Assembly (NCBI RefSeq): GCF_040566545.1
Contig: NZ_JBEWZI010000020.1
Coordinates: forward strand, 1 to 64,000
Direction: 5' to 3'
Origin: Uliginosibacterium flavum
Lineage (GTDB): Bacteria > Pseudomonadota > Gammaproteobacteria > Burkholderiales > Rhodocyclaceae
Length of the DNA stretch: 64,000 bases
Under the pieces are notes generated by a model that was not told where the DNA came from, did not search any database, and was given only the letters and a program-made list of their open reading frames with translations. Made by a program: the position numbers and the translations under genes. The stretch's first letter is position 1. The number at the start of each line of letters is the position of its first letter. This document shows positions 1-9,113 of this stretch, piece after piece.

Positions 1-77
1 TGCGACTTGCGACTTGCGACTTGCGACTTGCGACTTGCGACTTGCGACTTGCGACTTGCGACTTGCGACTTGCGACT
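1..77. repeat. Heptamer tandem repeat TGCGACT, 11 copies
   Basis: Eleven perfect, in-register copies of TGCGACT run from the window edge to base 77, so the array may extend further upstream. The last base is also the first base of the stop codon (TGA on the minus strand) of the adjacent GGDEF gene. The unit equals half of the REP-like palindrome seen at 4846-4902 and 18902-18923, which suggests, but does not prove, a common origin. Confidence 0.95.
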
Positions 78-2011
78 CAAGCCCCCGTGCTGTCCGAGGT
101 CAGGCTGAAGCACACGCTGTTGCGGCCGCTCTTACGGGATTGCAGCACGGCGCGGGCGGCGCTGTTGATCAGGGCTTCTGCGCTGCGGGCGTGTTGCGGG
201 AAGAGGGCGACGCCAATGCTGGCGGTGATGCTGATCTGGCGGCCATAGATGCTGAATTCGCGATCCAGTGCCGCACGGATTTTTTCGGCGACCAGTCCGG
301 CGTCGGCTTCGCTGGCCAGCGTGGGCAGCAGGACGACGAAATCGTCGCCGCCGAAGTGGGCGACGGTGTCGGAATCGCGCACCGTGGCACCCAGCGTATC
401 GGCGACTTCGCGCAGCAATTTGTTGGCGACATCCTTGCCGAAGTTGTCATTGACGGACTTGAAGTAGTCCAGATCCACATACATCAGCGCCAAGGCTTCC
501 TTGTGGCGTTTGGCCAGGTGCAGCCCTTGCTGCAGCAGATCGAAGAACAGGGTGCGATTGGGCAGGCCGGTGATGGCGTCGTGCTGGGCCATGTTGTTGA
601 GGCGGTCGGCGGCAGTTTTGCGTTCGGTAATGTCGGTGACGGTGCCGATCATGCGTGAGGCTTCGCCATTCTTGTTGCGAGCCAGTACCATGCCGCGCGC
701 CGCGATCCAGCGCCACTGGCCGTCTTCACCCTGCATGCGGTGTTCGCTCACGTACTGGCTGCTTTTGCCCTCCAGGCAGGCCTGCATGGCGGCTTTTTCG
801 GGGGCTTCGTCTTCGGGGTGGATGATCGCGCTGCTGGCGCCTTTGCTGGGCACGCCAAGAATCACATCACAGCGCGGCGAGAAGTGGATGGTGCTCGATT
901 GCACATTCCAGTCCCACACGCCATCGCCGGCGCCTTCGAGGGCGAAGCGCCAACGCTCCTCGGCTTCGTGCAGGGCTTCGGCGGCTTTTTCTGCGGCGGC
1001 GCTGGCCAGTTTCTGGCTGGTGCTCAGGTATTGGCACAGGAACAACACGGCCAGCGCCAGTGCGCCACCAAGCAGAGCGATGAACGCCGAGTTGTCCTTG
1101 CTGTGCCGGGTGGCATAGTCGGCCGGGCTGCTGAGGCGCAGGGTCCAGGTCTGTGCGCCCAGGGTAAGTGCTTGCTCGGTGCTGAAGAGCGCCTGGGCCG
1201 GTGCCGTGCGGCCGGTTTGGGTATCGCTCTGATACAGGCGGCTGCTGTCGGTGTCTTCTTTACCGTCAAACAGGGTCAGATCCAGCGCCGGGCCTTTTTC
1301 GCCGAAGGCGTTCTGCATCCAGCCGTCGGTGCTGAAGCTGGCAATCGCCCAGCCGAGGATGTTGCTGCGTCGCTCGTCGATGCTGCCGTGGGCTTTGCCG
1401 CGGGCAAAGATCGGGCTGGCGATGATGAAGCCTTCGGCGCTGCCGTTGGCGGCGCTGAGGCGCAGCTTGCCGGAGAGGACCGCCTCACCGCGGTCGCGGG
1501 CCAAGGTCAGGACCTGTTGTTGCTCGGGGTCGGCCAAGGGATCGCGGCCCAGATCGGTCTGAGCGGCGGAGTCTGTACTGACGATCTGGCTGATCGGCGC
1601 GTACAGGGCGCGCGTGCCGCCGGGGCTGATTGCGAAATCGGTTATGCCGGCCTGACGCTGACTGTCGACGAAGGCCTCGCGTTGCTCAGGCAAAACCAGC
1701 AGGGCCAGGCTGACCTTGCGCAGCCCGGCAAAGCTGGCGTGAGCCTGTTGCTGCGCGAAGAAACTGGCTAGTTCGGCACGACTGACTTCGGTTGAACTGG
1801 CGTACAGGCCCTGAATGCTGCTCAGCAGTTGTGCGCTGGCCTGCAGGCGCCACTGGAGTTGCGCGGTGGCCTGCTCGCTTTGCGTGTCAAAGCCTGCCCG
1901 CAGGACTTGCCCGCTGAGTGCGTGTTGTCGCTGCCAGGCAAAAGCCGTGAGAGCCAGCACGAGCGCGCAGGCAAGCAGGGGCAGACTGGAAATCCGGAAG
2001 GCGGAAGGCAT
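77..2011 (-). CDS. Membrane CHASE-PAS-GGDEF protein, probable diguanylate cyclase
   Basis: A 644-residue predicted inner-membrane sensor. An N-terminal membrane segment (about residues 7-27) is followed by a periplasmic CHASE-type domain (about 40-270), a second membrane segment (about 308-330), a PAS domain with a PAC-like end (about 350-468) and a C-terminal GGDEF domain. The signature reads GGDDF (from about residue 554), a conservative Glu-to-Asp change at the catalytic position. An RxxD inhibitory site (RDSD) lies five residues before it, so product feedback is plausible. The family makes cyclic di-GMP from GTP. The ATG at 2011 was chosen over a TTG two codons upstream; neither has a strong ribosome binding site. 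It has no EAL domain. It lies 112 bases downstream of the nucleotidase gene on the same strand. Confidence 0.88.
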   Translation of the reverse strand: MPSAFRISSLPLLACALVLALTAFAWQRQHALSGQVLRAGFDTQSEQATAQLQWRLQASAQLLSSIQGLYASSTEVSRAELASFFAQQQAHASFAGLRKVSLALLVLPEQREAFVDSQRQAGITDFAISPGGTRALYAPISQIVSTDSAAQTDLGRDPLADPEQQQVLTLARDRGEAVLSGKLRLSAANGSAEGFIIASPIFARGKAHGSIDERRSNILGWAIASFSTDGWMQNAFGEKGPALDLTLFDGKEDTDSSRLYQSDTQTGRTAPAQALFSTEQALTLGAQTWTLRLSSPADYATRHSKDNSAFIALLGGALALAVLFLCQYLSTSQKLASAAAEKAAEALHEAEERWRFALEGAGDGVWDWNVQSSTIHFSPRCDVILGVPSKGASSAIIHPEDEAPEKAAMQACLEGKSSQYVSEHRMQGEDGQWRWIAARGMVLARNKNGEASRMIGTVTDITERKTAADRLNNMAQHDAITGLPNRTLFFDLLQQGLHLAKRHKEALALMYVDLDYFKSVNDNFGKDVANKLLREVADTLGATVRDSDTVAHFGGDDFVVLLPTLASEADAGLVAEKIRAALDREFSIYGRQISITASIGVALFPQHARSAEALINSAARAVLQSRKSGRNSVCFSLTSDSTGA

Positions 2012-2123
2012 GGGCAATGTCTCGGGTGATGAGCTGCTTGTTGTTGGGTGGTTTTGTCGAATTTAACAAATTTATCGATTTTTTAAGCGGTCATAAGTCA
2101 CGCTTTTATGCCGTTTCAGCGCA

Positions 2124-3029
2124 TCAGTCCGGCTTTTCCTTGCGATAAGGCACTTTGCCGGAAGGTACGACACGTGAGGCGCTCTTCAGGTGTACATCCT
2201 GATCGTCGAAGAAAATATGGGCCCCGAAGGCTGTCAGCACTTCGTCCTTGGCCACGCCACCGAGGAAGAAGGCCTCATCCACGCTCACGCCCCAGGCGCG
2301 CAGGGTGTTGATCACGCGGGCATGTGCCGGGCTGGCGCGGGCGGTGACGATGGCGATGCGCACCGGGCAGCTTTGCGCCGGGAATTGCTGCTGCAGGCGT
2401 GCGAGCAGGATCAGCAGCTTGGCGAACGGGCCTTCCTTCATGGATTCGAGGCGATGGGTCTGTTCATGCGCCTGAAAGGCATCCAGCCCCTGTTCCTTGT
2501 AGATGTATTCGGATTCGGGCGAGAACAGCACCGCGTCGCCATCGAAAGCGATGCGGATCTGCTCGTGCGGCGCGGCGCTGACGTCCGGCGGCGCGTACAG
2601 GGTGGCCGCCGCCAGCCCGGCGTCGACGGCCGATTGCACATCCTCAGAAGATTTCGAGAGGAACAGATCGACCTTGAAGGATTGCAGATAGCTGGCAATC
2701 GGCTGGCCACCGGAGAAGGCCGCACGGGTGATCGGCAATTTGTAGTGCTCGATGCTGTTGAACACGCGCAGGCCGGTGTCCGGCGTATTGCGCGACATCA
2801 GCACGACTTCGACCAGTTGCCGCTCGGGCGCCAGCGCGTTCAGGCGCAGCAGTGCTTCGACCAGTGGGAAGGCCGTGCCGCGCGCCAGCGGCTGATCTTC
2901 ATGGCCGCGCTGGTAATCGGAATAGGCGTTCACGCCCTGCTGCTCGTAGAGCGTGTTTTCGAGTTCGAGATCGAAAAGCGCTCGTGAGGAAATGCCGATG
3001 ACGAGTTTGTCGCTGAGATCGAAGGGCAT
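2124..3029 (-). CDS. 5'-nucleotidase (cytosolic NT5C1-like family)
   Basis: A 301-residue soluble protein matching, by its motifs, the bacterial members of the 5'-nucleotidase family related to cytosolic NT5C1. Visible signatures are the N-terminal VIGISSRALFDLE segment, the central IAFDGDAVLF motif with its acidic metal-binding residues, and a HAD-like end with IVTARASPAH and FFDDQDVH. The family removes the 5'-phosphate from nucleoside monophosphates. The ATG at 3029 is preferred to an upstream in-frame ATG at 3089, because family homology starts at MPFDLSDKL. It is divergent from the gabD-type gene; the 214-base gap should hold both promoters. Substrate preference (AMP or others) cannot be read from the sequence. 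Confidence 0.8.
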   Translation of the reverse strand: MPFDLSDKLVIGISSRALFDLELENTLYEQQGVNAYSDYQRGHEDQPLARGTAFPLVEALLRLNALAPERQLVEVVLMSRNTPDTGLRVFNSIEHYKLPITRAAFSGGQPIASYLQSFKVDLFLSKSSEDVQSAVDAGLAAATLYAPPDVSAAPHEQIRIAFDGDAVLFSPESEYIYKEQGLDAFQAHEQTHRLESMKEGPFAKLLILLARLQQQFPAQSCPVRIAIVTARASPAHARVINTLRAWGVSVDEAFFLGGVAKDEVLTAFGAHIFFDDQDVHLKSASRVVPSGKVPYRKEKPD

Positions 3030-3243
3030 GGTTTTGAGTCTGGCCTTAAGAGTGGCTGGAGAGCCGCACGTGGATTGGGTCTTCGGCATGCCTGCCTGTA
3101 GAGGTCCGTCGGTGGCAGATCTTCAGGCTATAGGGGTTTTGCCGCAGTTTTGCGCGTGGAAGGATTGTCGCAGAAGCCTGTCCGCCAAGCCGTCGACTAC
3201 ACTTCGGTCTGCTTTCCGCTGTTTTACCGCCAAGAGGCCTGTC

Positions 3244-4701
3244 ATGTCCATACCGCTCCAGCATCCGTCCCTGTTTCGTCAGCAAGCCCTGATCGGGGGG
3301 CTGTGGTGTGCGGCCGATTCCGGCATTTTGCAGCCGATCCACAATCCGGCTACAGGCGAGCTGATCGGCCAGGTGCCGTACATGGGCGCGGCCGAGACGC
3401 AGCGCGCGATTGCCGCCGCGCAGGCGGCGCAGCGCGAGTGGAAACAGCGTACCGGCAAGGAGCGGGCGGCCGTGCTGCGGCGCTGGTTCGAGCTGGTGAT
3501 GAGCCATCAGGAAGATCTGGCGCAGATCCTGACGCGCGAGCAGGGCCGGCCGCTGGCCGAGGCGCGCGGCGAGATCGCTTACGGTGCGAGCTTCATCGAG
3601 TGGTTCGGCGAGGAAGCCAAGCGTACCTACGGCGACACCATTCCCAGCCCGCAGGCCAGCCAGCGCATCGTCGTGATCAAGCAGCCGGTCGGCGTGGTCG
3701 CGGCGATCACGCCGTGGAATTTTCCGAATGCGATGGTCACGCGCAAAGCCGCACCGGCCTTGGCCGTGGGCTGCGCGGTGGTCCTCAAGCCCGCGCCGCA
3801 GACACCCTTCTCGGCACTCGCCTTGGCTGTGCTGGCCGAGGAAGCCGGCCTGCCGCCGGGCCTGCTGAATGTGGTGACGGGCGATGCGCACGCCATCGGC
3901 GGCGCGATGACCAGCAGCACGGCCGTGGCCAAGCTCAGCTTCACCGGCTCCACGGCGGTCGGCAAATTGCTGCTGGCGCAGTGCGCCGGCACGGTCAAAC
4001 GCGTGTCGATGGAGTTGGGCGGCAACGCGCCCTTCATCGTCTTCGACGACGCCGATGTGGACGCGGCGGTGGCCGGCGCCATCGCCTCGAAATACCGCAA
4101 CAACGGCCAGACCTGCGTGTGTGCCAATCGCATTTATGTGCAGAGCGGTATTTACGACGCCTTCGCCAGCAAGCTCGCCAGCGCCGTGCGCCAGCTCAAG
4201 GTCGGCAACGGGTTGGAGGACGGCATCACGCTCGGCCCGCTGATCGACGAGCGCGCGCTGCTCAAGGTTGAAGCCCATATTGCCGACGCGTTGGCCAAGG
4301 GCGCGCAGCTGGTCATGGGCGGCAGGCGCCATGCGCTCGGACACAACTTCTTCGAGCCGACCATTCTCGTCAATGCCTCTGCGGACATGCGCGTGGCGCA
4401 GGAGGAAACTTTCGGCCCGCTCGCGCCGCTGTTCCGCTTTGACACCGAGGAAGAATTGCTGCGTCTGGCGAACGCCACCGAATCGGGCCTCGCCAGCTAT
4501 TTCTACAGCCGCGACATAGCGCGCTGCTGGCGTGTGGCCGAGGCGCTGGAAACCGGCATGGTCGGCATCAACACCGGCCTCATCACCAGCGAAGTCGTGC
4601 CCTTCGGCGGTATCAAGCAATCCGGGCTGGGGCGTGAAGGCTCGTATTACGGCACGGATGAATATCTGAACATCAAGTATCTGTGTTTTGGTGGGCAATA
4701 A
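3244..4701 (+). CDS. gabD: Succinate-semialdehyde dehydrogenase (GabD-type, NAD(P)-dependent)
   Basis: A 485-residue aldehyde dehydrogenase of the same length as GabD. It oxidises succinate semialdehyde to succinate, the last step of GABA and related catabolism, feeding the TCA cycle. The cofactor loop with TPWNFP, the general base Glu in MELGGNAP and the catalytic Cys in GQTCVCANR are all present, as is the C-terminal PFGGIKQSGLGREG signature. The ATG at 3244 gives the family N-terminus (PLFRQQALIGG). No gabT transaminase is nearby, so the gene stands alone. Specificity for succinate semialdehyde is inferred from overall GabD-like sequence; a related short-chain semialdehyde is possible. Confidence 0.88.
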   Translation: MSIPLQHPSLFRQQALIGGLWCAADSGILQPIHNPATGELIGQVPYMGAAETQRAIAAAQAAQREWKQRTGKERAAVLRRWFELVMSHQEDLAQILTREQGRPLAEARGEIAYGASFIEWFGEEAKRTYGDTIPSPQASQRIVVIKQPVGVVAAITPWNFPNAMVTRKAAPALAVGCAVVLKPAPQTPFSALALAVLAEEAGLPPGLLNVVTGDAHAIGGAMTSSTAVAKLSFTGSTAVGKLLLAQCAGTVKRVSMELGGNAPFIVFDDADVDAAVAGAIASKYRNNGQTCVCANRIYVQSGIYDAFASKLASAVRQLKVGNGLEDGITLGPLIDERALLKVEAHIADALAKGAQLVMGGRRHALGHNFFEPTILVNASADMRVAQEETFGPLAPLFRFDTEEELLRLANATESGLASYFYSRDIARCWRVAEALETGMVGINTGLITSEVVPFGGIKQSGLGREGSYYGTDEYLNIKYLCFGGQ

Positions 4702-5069
4702 ATCAGTGCTGAGTGTGCCGCCTGCGGCGGAGTGCTGAGCAATGAGGACCGAGTGCTGAGTGGATGTGCTTGCAGAGCCGCGCCCGTATTGGTTCTTCGG
4801 CTTAGGGTAGAGCAGATGCAATGTGGGCACGGCTCTTCGGGAGGGGTAGGTGCGACTTCAGTCGCACATCAGCGTGGGGAGTGCGACTGAAGTCGCACCT
4901 ACGGGGGCATGCTTGCAGAGCCGCGCCCGCATTGCCTCTGCGCCACCCCTGCCCGAAGAAGCTTACCGGGCGCGGCTCTGCACGCATGCCCACTCAGCAC
5001 TCATTGCTCAGCACTCAGCACTTTTTCCTGCGGTATCATCCGCCCCCATTTCCTCACCCGAGTCTCCTG
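4702..5069. repeat. Composite intergenic repeat island with REP-like pair
   Basis: No gene in this 368-base gap. The centre (4846-4902) is a pair of inverted 22-base units, GTAGGTGCGACTTCAGTCGC and its reverse complement, separated by 13 bases. It is flanked by a segment with GCAGAGCCGCGCCCG read in both directions (near 4773 and 4963-4980) and by GTGCTGAG/CTCAGCAC arrays at both outer ends. The 19-mer at 4993-5011 recurs exactly at 58935-58953 and inverted at 20060-20078, so this is a copy of a dispersed composite element. Bases just before 5070 must also carry the yegD promoter or leader. Confidence 0.85.
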
Positions 5070-6332
5070 ATGTTTGCTGCTCCAGCCCGCGCCTGTGGCG
5101 TCGATTTCGGCACTTCCAACTCCACTGTCGGCCATGCGCGCCCTGGCGCCGAGACCTTGCTGGCGCTGGAAGGCGGGCGGCTGAGCCTGCCCTCGGCGGT
5201 GTTCTTCAACGCCGATGAAGGCAGTACGCACTTCGGCCGCGATGCGATGGCCGCGTATCTGGATGGTTACGAAGGCCGGCTGGTGCGCGCGCTCAAAAGC
5301 TTGCTGGGCAGTGGCCTGATCGATGCGCATACCGAAGTGGCCGGGCGCACGCTGGCGTTTCGCGAGCTGCTGGCGACCTTCATCCGCGAACTCAAACACC
5401 GTGCCGAAGAGGCCGCCGGGCGGCCCTTCGATTGTGCCGTGTTCGGCCGACCGGTGTTCTTCGTCGATGGCAAGCCGGAGGCCGACAAGCTGGCCGAGGA
5501 CACGCTGGCGCAGATCGCGCGCGCGGCCGGTTTTCGCGAGCTGAGTTTTCAGTACGAACCGATTGGCGCGGCGCTGCATTACGAGCGCAGTCTGAACCGC
5601 GAGGAGCTGGTGCTGATCGCCGATATCGGCGGCGGCACAGCCGACTTTTCGCTGGTGCGCCTCTCGCCCGAGCGCGCCCAGAGCGTCGAGCGCCGCGAGG
5701 ATCTGCTCGGCAATGGCGGTGTGCATATCGGCGGTACCGATTTCGACCGCGCCCTGAACCTGGCCAGCGCCATGCCGCTGCTGGGCCTGGGCAGTCGCAC
5801 TGCCAACGGCGGCGTGTTGCCTTCGCAATTGTTCCATCTGCTCGCCACCTGGCACACCATTCCGCTGGCCTACAGCCGCACTGCGGCCGTCGATCTGCAG
5901 CAGATCTACCGCATGAGCGCCGAGCGCGACAAGCTCGATCGCCTCTCGCGTCTGATCAATCAGCGCTCCGGGCACTGGCTGGCGCTGCAGGTGGAGGAGG
6001 CCAAGATCGCCCTTTCCGGTGCCGACAGCACGCGTCTGGATCTGGGTGAGCTGTGGCCGGAGTTGGGCGGCGAGATCACGCGCGAAGCCTTCAGCGATGC
6101 CACCGCAGAGCTGGTCACGCGCGTGGCGCAAACCGTCAGTGATCTGCTCGCCCAGGCCTGCATTCCGGCCAGCGCCGTGGATACTATTTTCTTTACCGGC
6201 GGTGGCAGCGGCGTGCCGCAACTGCGCGCACAGATTGGCGCCTTGCTGCCCGAGGCGCGCGCCTGCGAAGGCGATCTGTTCGGCAGCATCGGCGCGGGTC
6301 TGGCGGTTGAGGCGGCACGGCGTTACGGCTAG
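5070..6332 (+). CDS. yegD: YegD-type Hsp70 family ATPase
   Basis: A 420-residue actin-fold ATPase of the Hsp70 superfamily, YegD branch. The phosphate-1 motif GVDFGTSNSTVG is at the N-terminus, the phosphate-2 motif ADIGGGTADFS is near residue 190, and the adenosine motif FFTGGGSGVP is near residue 375. The protein ends soon after, so the substrate-binding beta domain and lid of DnaK are missing; this is normal for YegD. Its client and partner are unknown in the family. The ATG at 5070 is directly before the family start. It precedes the NodB-caspase fusion by 86 bases on the same strand, and a J-domain protein lies 4 kb downstream, but direct cooperation is only a hypothesis. Confidence 0.85.
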   Translation: MFAAPARACGVDFGTSNSTVGHARPGAETLLALEGGRLSLPSAVFFNADEGSTHFGRDAMAAYLDGYEGRLVRALKSLLGSGLIDAHTEVAGRTLAFRELLATFIRELKHRAEEAAGRPFDCAVFGRPVFFVDGKPEADKLAEDTLAQIARAAGFRELSFQYEPIGAALHYERSLNREELVLIADIGGGTADFSLVRLSPERAQSVERREDLLGNGGVHIGGTDFDRALNLASAMPLLGLGSRTANGGVLPSQLFHLLATWHTIPLAYSRTAAVDLQQIYRMSAERDKLDRLSRLINQRSGHWLALQVEEAKIALSGADSTRLDLGELWPELGGEITREAFSDATAELVTRVAQTVSDLLAQACIPASAVDTIFFTGGGSGVPQLRAQIGALLPEARACEGDLFGSIGAGLAVEAARRYG

Positions 6333-6418
6333 TCAGGCCGCTGAGCAGCATAGGGCGGTGAGGCGAGGGAAGTTCAGGCAAAATGCCGGCTTCATTCCTT
6401 CACGCCAAGCCCGATCCC

Positions 6419-9103
6419 ATGCGTAACCGAACCCGCCTGCTGAGTGCAATTTCCGTCGCCGTCCTGATTGTGGCCGGCGTGCTGGGCTGGCAGCACGGGC
6501 GCAGCCCGGCGACGGAACCGGCAGCTGTGTTGACGGCGCCTGCAGGCGCGGCGGAACCTGCGCTGAACAGCCTGCGGGCGATGCTGGCGAATTATCGCCA
6601 GATCATCGTGCTGCTGGCCGATGACAAGGCGCTTGAGGTGCACGAGCGTGCGTCGGCGAATGCTGTGGGGCAAGGGCTCTTTCACGACAATCTGGCGCAT
6701 GCCGACACGCTGCAGCAGCAATTGGCGGTATTGGTGGCAGCCGCGCCCAAGCAGGGCTTCGGTGCAGTGGAACAGGTGCTCGATTACGTTGAATCCGACG
6801 CCGGCCTGTTCGATGCAGATCGCCTGGCTTTTCGTGAAGTCTTAGGGGCATTGCAGGCCGAACTGGGGCGCAATGGCAGCCTGCCGGCGGTAAAGTTGCA
6901 CAAGCGCGTGGGCGAGGATCTGGAGGCGTTGGCCGAGATCGAAAAAAACTACGAACGCGAGATCCAGCAGATCTTCAGCCGCTTCGAATCACGTGCGATT
7001 ACCCTCAAGCGCGAGCGCTGGGGCGACTATCTGGCCAAGCTGCGCAAGCTCTATTCGCGTGAGCAGATCCTCAAGGATTACGGCGTGGTCATGCCGTATT
7101 CGCCCGAACAGCTTGCCGCGCTGGACAAGAGTGAGCAGGAGTCCGAGATCATTGGCCGCGGCCTGCCGCCCAAGACGCTGGTGTTGACCTTCGATGATGG
7201 CCCGCACCCCAAATTCACCGAAGAGATCGAGGCGATCCTGCAGCAATACGGCGCGCCGGCCGTGTTCTTCCAGGTTGGTCGCAATCTCGGTGCGGTGGGC
7301 GAGGGCGGCGCCGCGAAGCTGGGCGCCAATGCACGCGTGGCACGCAAGCTGATGGCCGATGGTTTCGTACTGGGCAATCACAGTTACAGCCATGCGCAAT
7401 TGTCGAAAGAGACCGGCGACAAGCTCAAGGCCGAGATCGTCAATACCGATACCTTGCTGCGCGCGGTCGACGGCCAGCGCGCGCCCTTGTTCCGTTTTCC
7501 TTACGGAGCCGGCAGCCCGGAGGCGCGTCAATGGCTGGATGCGGCCAGCTTGCGCTCGGTAATGTGGAATATCGACTCGCTGGATTGGGCCGATCCAGTG
7601 CCGCGCTCGATTGCCGACCGGGTGTTGCGCAGCGTGGATGCCGAAGGACGCGGCATCATCCTGTTTCATGACATTCACGAACGCACGATCAAGGCACTGC
7701 CGCTGGTGCTGGATCAACTGGTGGCGGAGGGTTACCAGTTTGCCGGTTGGGATGGCCATGAATTCACCCTTAGCAAAGGCAGGAACAGCGAAGCCGCCAA
7801 GGCTACGGTGACGACGGGTTACAACCAGTCCTGGGCAATCGTCATCGGTATCGACGAATACGCCAAATGGCCGCGCCTGCAGTACGCCGTGCGCGATGCG
7901 CAGGCCATGCGCGACACGCTGAGCCAGAAATACGGCTTCGCCCCGGATCATATCCAACTGATCACCAATGCCGAGGCCACGCGCACAGGGATTCTCGCGG
8001 CTTTCCACGACAAGCTCGGCCACGCCGGTATGCAGAAGAACGACCGCGTCTTCGTGTTTTACGCCGGCCACGGCGCGACGCAGAAACTCAGCTCCGGCCG
8101 TGATCTGGGCTACATCGTGCCGGTTGATGCCGATCCGGCCAAGCTCGCCAGCGATGGCATCGCCATGACCGAGCTGCAGAACATCGCCGAGAGTCTGCCG
8201 GCCAAGCACGTTTTCTTCGTGATGGATTCCTGTTACAGCGGCCTCGGCCTCACGCGCGGCGCCGGCAACGCCTTTCTGCGCGACAACGCCAAGCGCATCG
8301 GGCGGCAGATGCTCACCGCTGGCGGGGCCGATCAGATGGTCGCCGACGGCGGGCCGAACGGCCATTCCGTGTTCACCTGGACGCTACTGCAGGCGCTGGC
8401 CGGCAAGGGCGATCTGAACAATGACGGCTACATCACCGCAACCGAACTGGCGGCCTATCTGGCGCCTGCCGTTGCCAGCGTGTCGCAGCAGACGCCGGCC
8501 TTTGGAAGCTTGCCCGGCTCGCAGGGCGGCGAATTCGTGTTCGAACTGCGCGCCGAGGGCGAATTCCTCAACGCCGACACCGCCCAACTGTCGGGCGAGG
8601 CGATTGCGCTCAACACCAAACTGGATGCGGCGCGCCCGCCTGTCTCCGCTGCGGCGCCGGTGTCTGCCGCCTCGGCCGTGGTGGTGCCTGATCTGCAGGG
8701 GCGCGAGCGCAAGATCACCAGCCTGCCGGTGGTGGGCAGTTCGATCCGCCAACAGGCCCAGCGCGCCAATGATCGCGGGCTGCAGCTGTATCGCGAGAAG
8801 CAATACGCCGAAGCCGAAGCCGCCTTCACCGAAGCCCTCAAGCTGCGCCCGGATTTCGCCCTGGCTGCGAACAACCTGGGTTACATTTTCTTCAAGCAGG
8901 ACAAGCATCGCGAAGCCGCGCGCTGGTTCGAGAAAACCATAGAACTGGACGCCTCACGCGTGGTGGCCTACCTGAATCTGGGCGAAGCCTGGGCCAAGGC
9001 CGGCGATTCGGACAAGGCTGCCAAGGCACTGCGCACCTATCTCGAACTCGCCCCGAATGGCGCGGGCGCTGAGCATGCGCGCGAGTTGCTGGGGAAGTCC
9101 TGA
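6419..9103 (+). CDS. Exported fusion: NodB polysaccharide deacetylase + caspase-like (C14) + EF-hand + TPR
   Basis: An 894-residue multidomain protein. A signal anchor (about residues 5-25) suggests it faces the periplasm. A helical region of unknown type (about 40-245) follows. The NodB deacetylase shows all five family motifs: TFDDGP (257-262), NHSYSH, RFPYGAG, NIDSLDW and ILFHDIH. The caspase-like domain starts near residue 468 (WAIVIGIDEY) with catalytic His551 in YAGHGA and Cys605 in MDSCYSG. A calcium-type EF loop (DLNNDGYITATEL, from about 665) lies next. Three TPR repeats (about 780-880) end the protein. ATG 6419 directly precedes the signal sequence; an in-frame ATG lies 12 codons upstream. 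The glycosyltransferase starts 10 bases downstream, suggesting co-transcription. Both enzymes look intact; the combination is unusual and its function is not known to me. Confidence 0.85.
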   Translation: MRNRTRLLSAISVAVLIVAGVLGWQHGRSPATEPAAVLTAPAGAAEPALNSLRAMLANYRQIIVLLADDKALEVHERASANAVGQGLFHDNLAHADTLQQQLAVLVAAAPKQGFGAVEQVLDYVESDAGLFDADRLAFREVLGALQAELGRNGSLPAVKLHKRVGEDLEALAEIEKNYEREIQQIFSRFESRAITLKRERWGDYLAKLRKLYSREQILKDYGVVMPYSPEQLAALDKSEQESEIIGRGLPPKTLVLTFDDGPHPKFTEEIEAILQQYGAPAVFFQVGRNLGAVGEGGAAKLGANARVARKLMADGFVLGNHSYSHAQLSKETGDKLKAEIVNTDTLLRAVDGQRAPLFRFPYGAGSPEARQWLDAASLRSVMWNIDSLDWADPVPRSIADRVLRSVDAEGRGIILFHDIHERTIKALPLVLDQLVAEGYQFAGWDGHEFTLSKGRNSEAAKATVTTGYNQSWAIVIGIDEYAKWPRLQYAVRDAQAMRDTLSQKYGFAPDHIQLITNAEATRTGILAAFHDKLGHAGMQKNDRVFVFYAGHGATQKLSSGRDLGYIVPVDADPAKLASDGIAMTELQNIAESLPAKHVFFVMDSCYSGLGLTRGAGNAFLRDNAKRIGRQMLTAGGADQMVADGGPNGHSVFTWTLLQALAGKGDLNNDGYITATELAAYLAPAVASVSQQTPAFGSLPGSQGGEFVFELRAEGEFLNADTAQLSGEAIALNTKLDAARPPVSAAAPVSAASAVVVPDLQGRERKITSLPVVGSSIRQQAQRANDRGLQLYREKQYAEAEAAFTEALKLRPDFALAANNLGYIFFKQDKHREAARWFEKTIELDASRVVAYLNLGEAWAKAGDSDKAAKALRTYLELAPNGAGAEHARELLGKS

Positions 9104-9113
9104 GCAATTCTGC

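Noticed and set aside
3046..4830. 594-codon open frame antisense to the gabD-type gene
   Set aside because: It lies opposite a clear aldehyde dehydrogenase, has Arg/His/Gln-rich composition without any family motif, and is a codon-bias shadow of high-GC DNA.
6989..8365. 458-codon antisense frame over the NodB-caspase gene
   Set aside because: No motif or start site; it overlaps conserved catalytic motifs on the sense strand.
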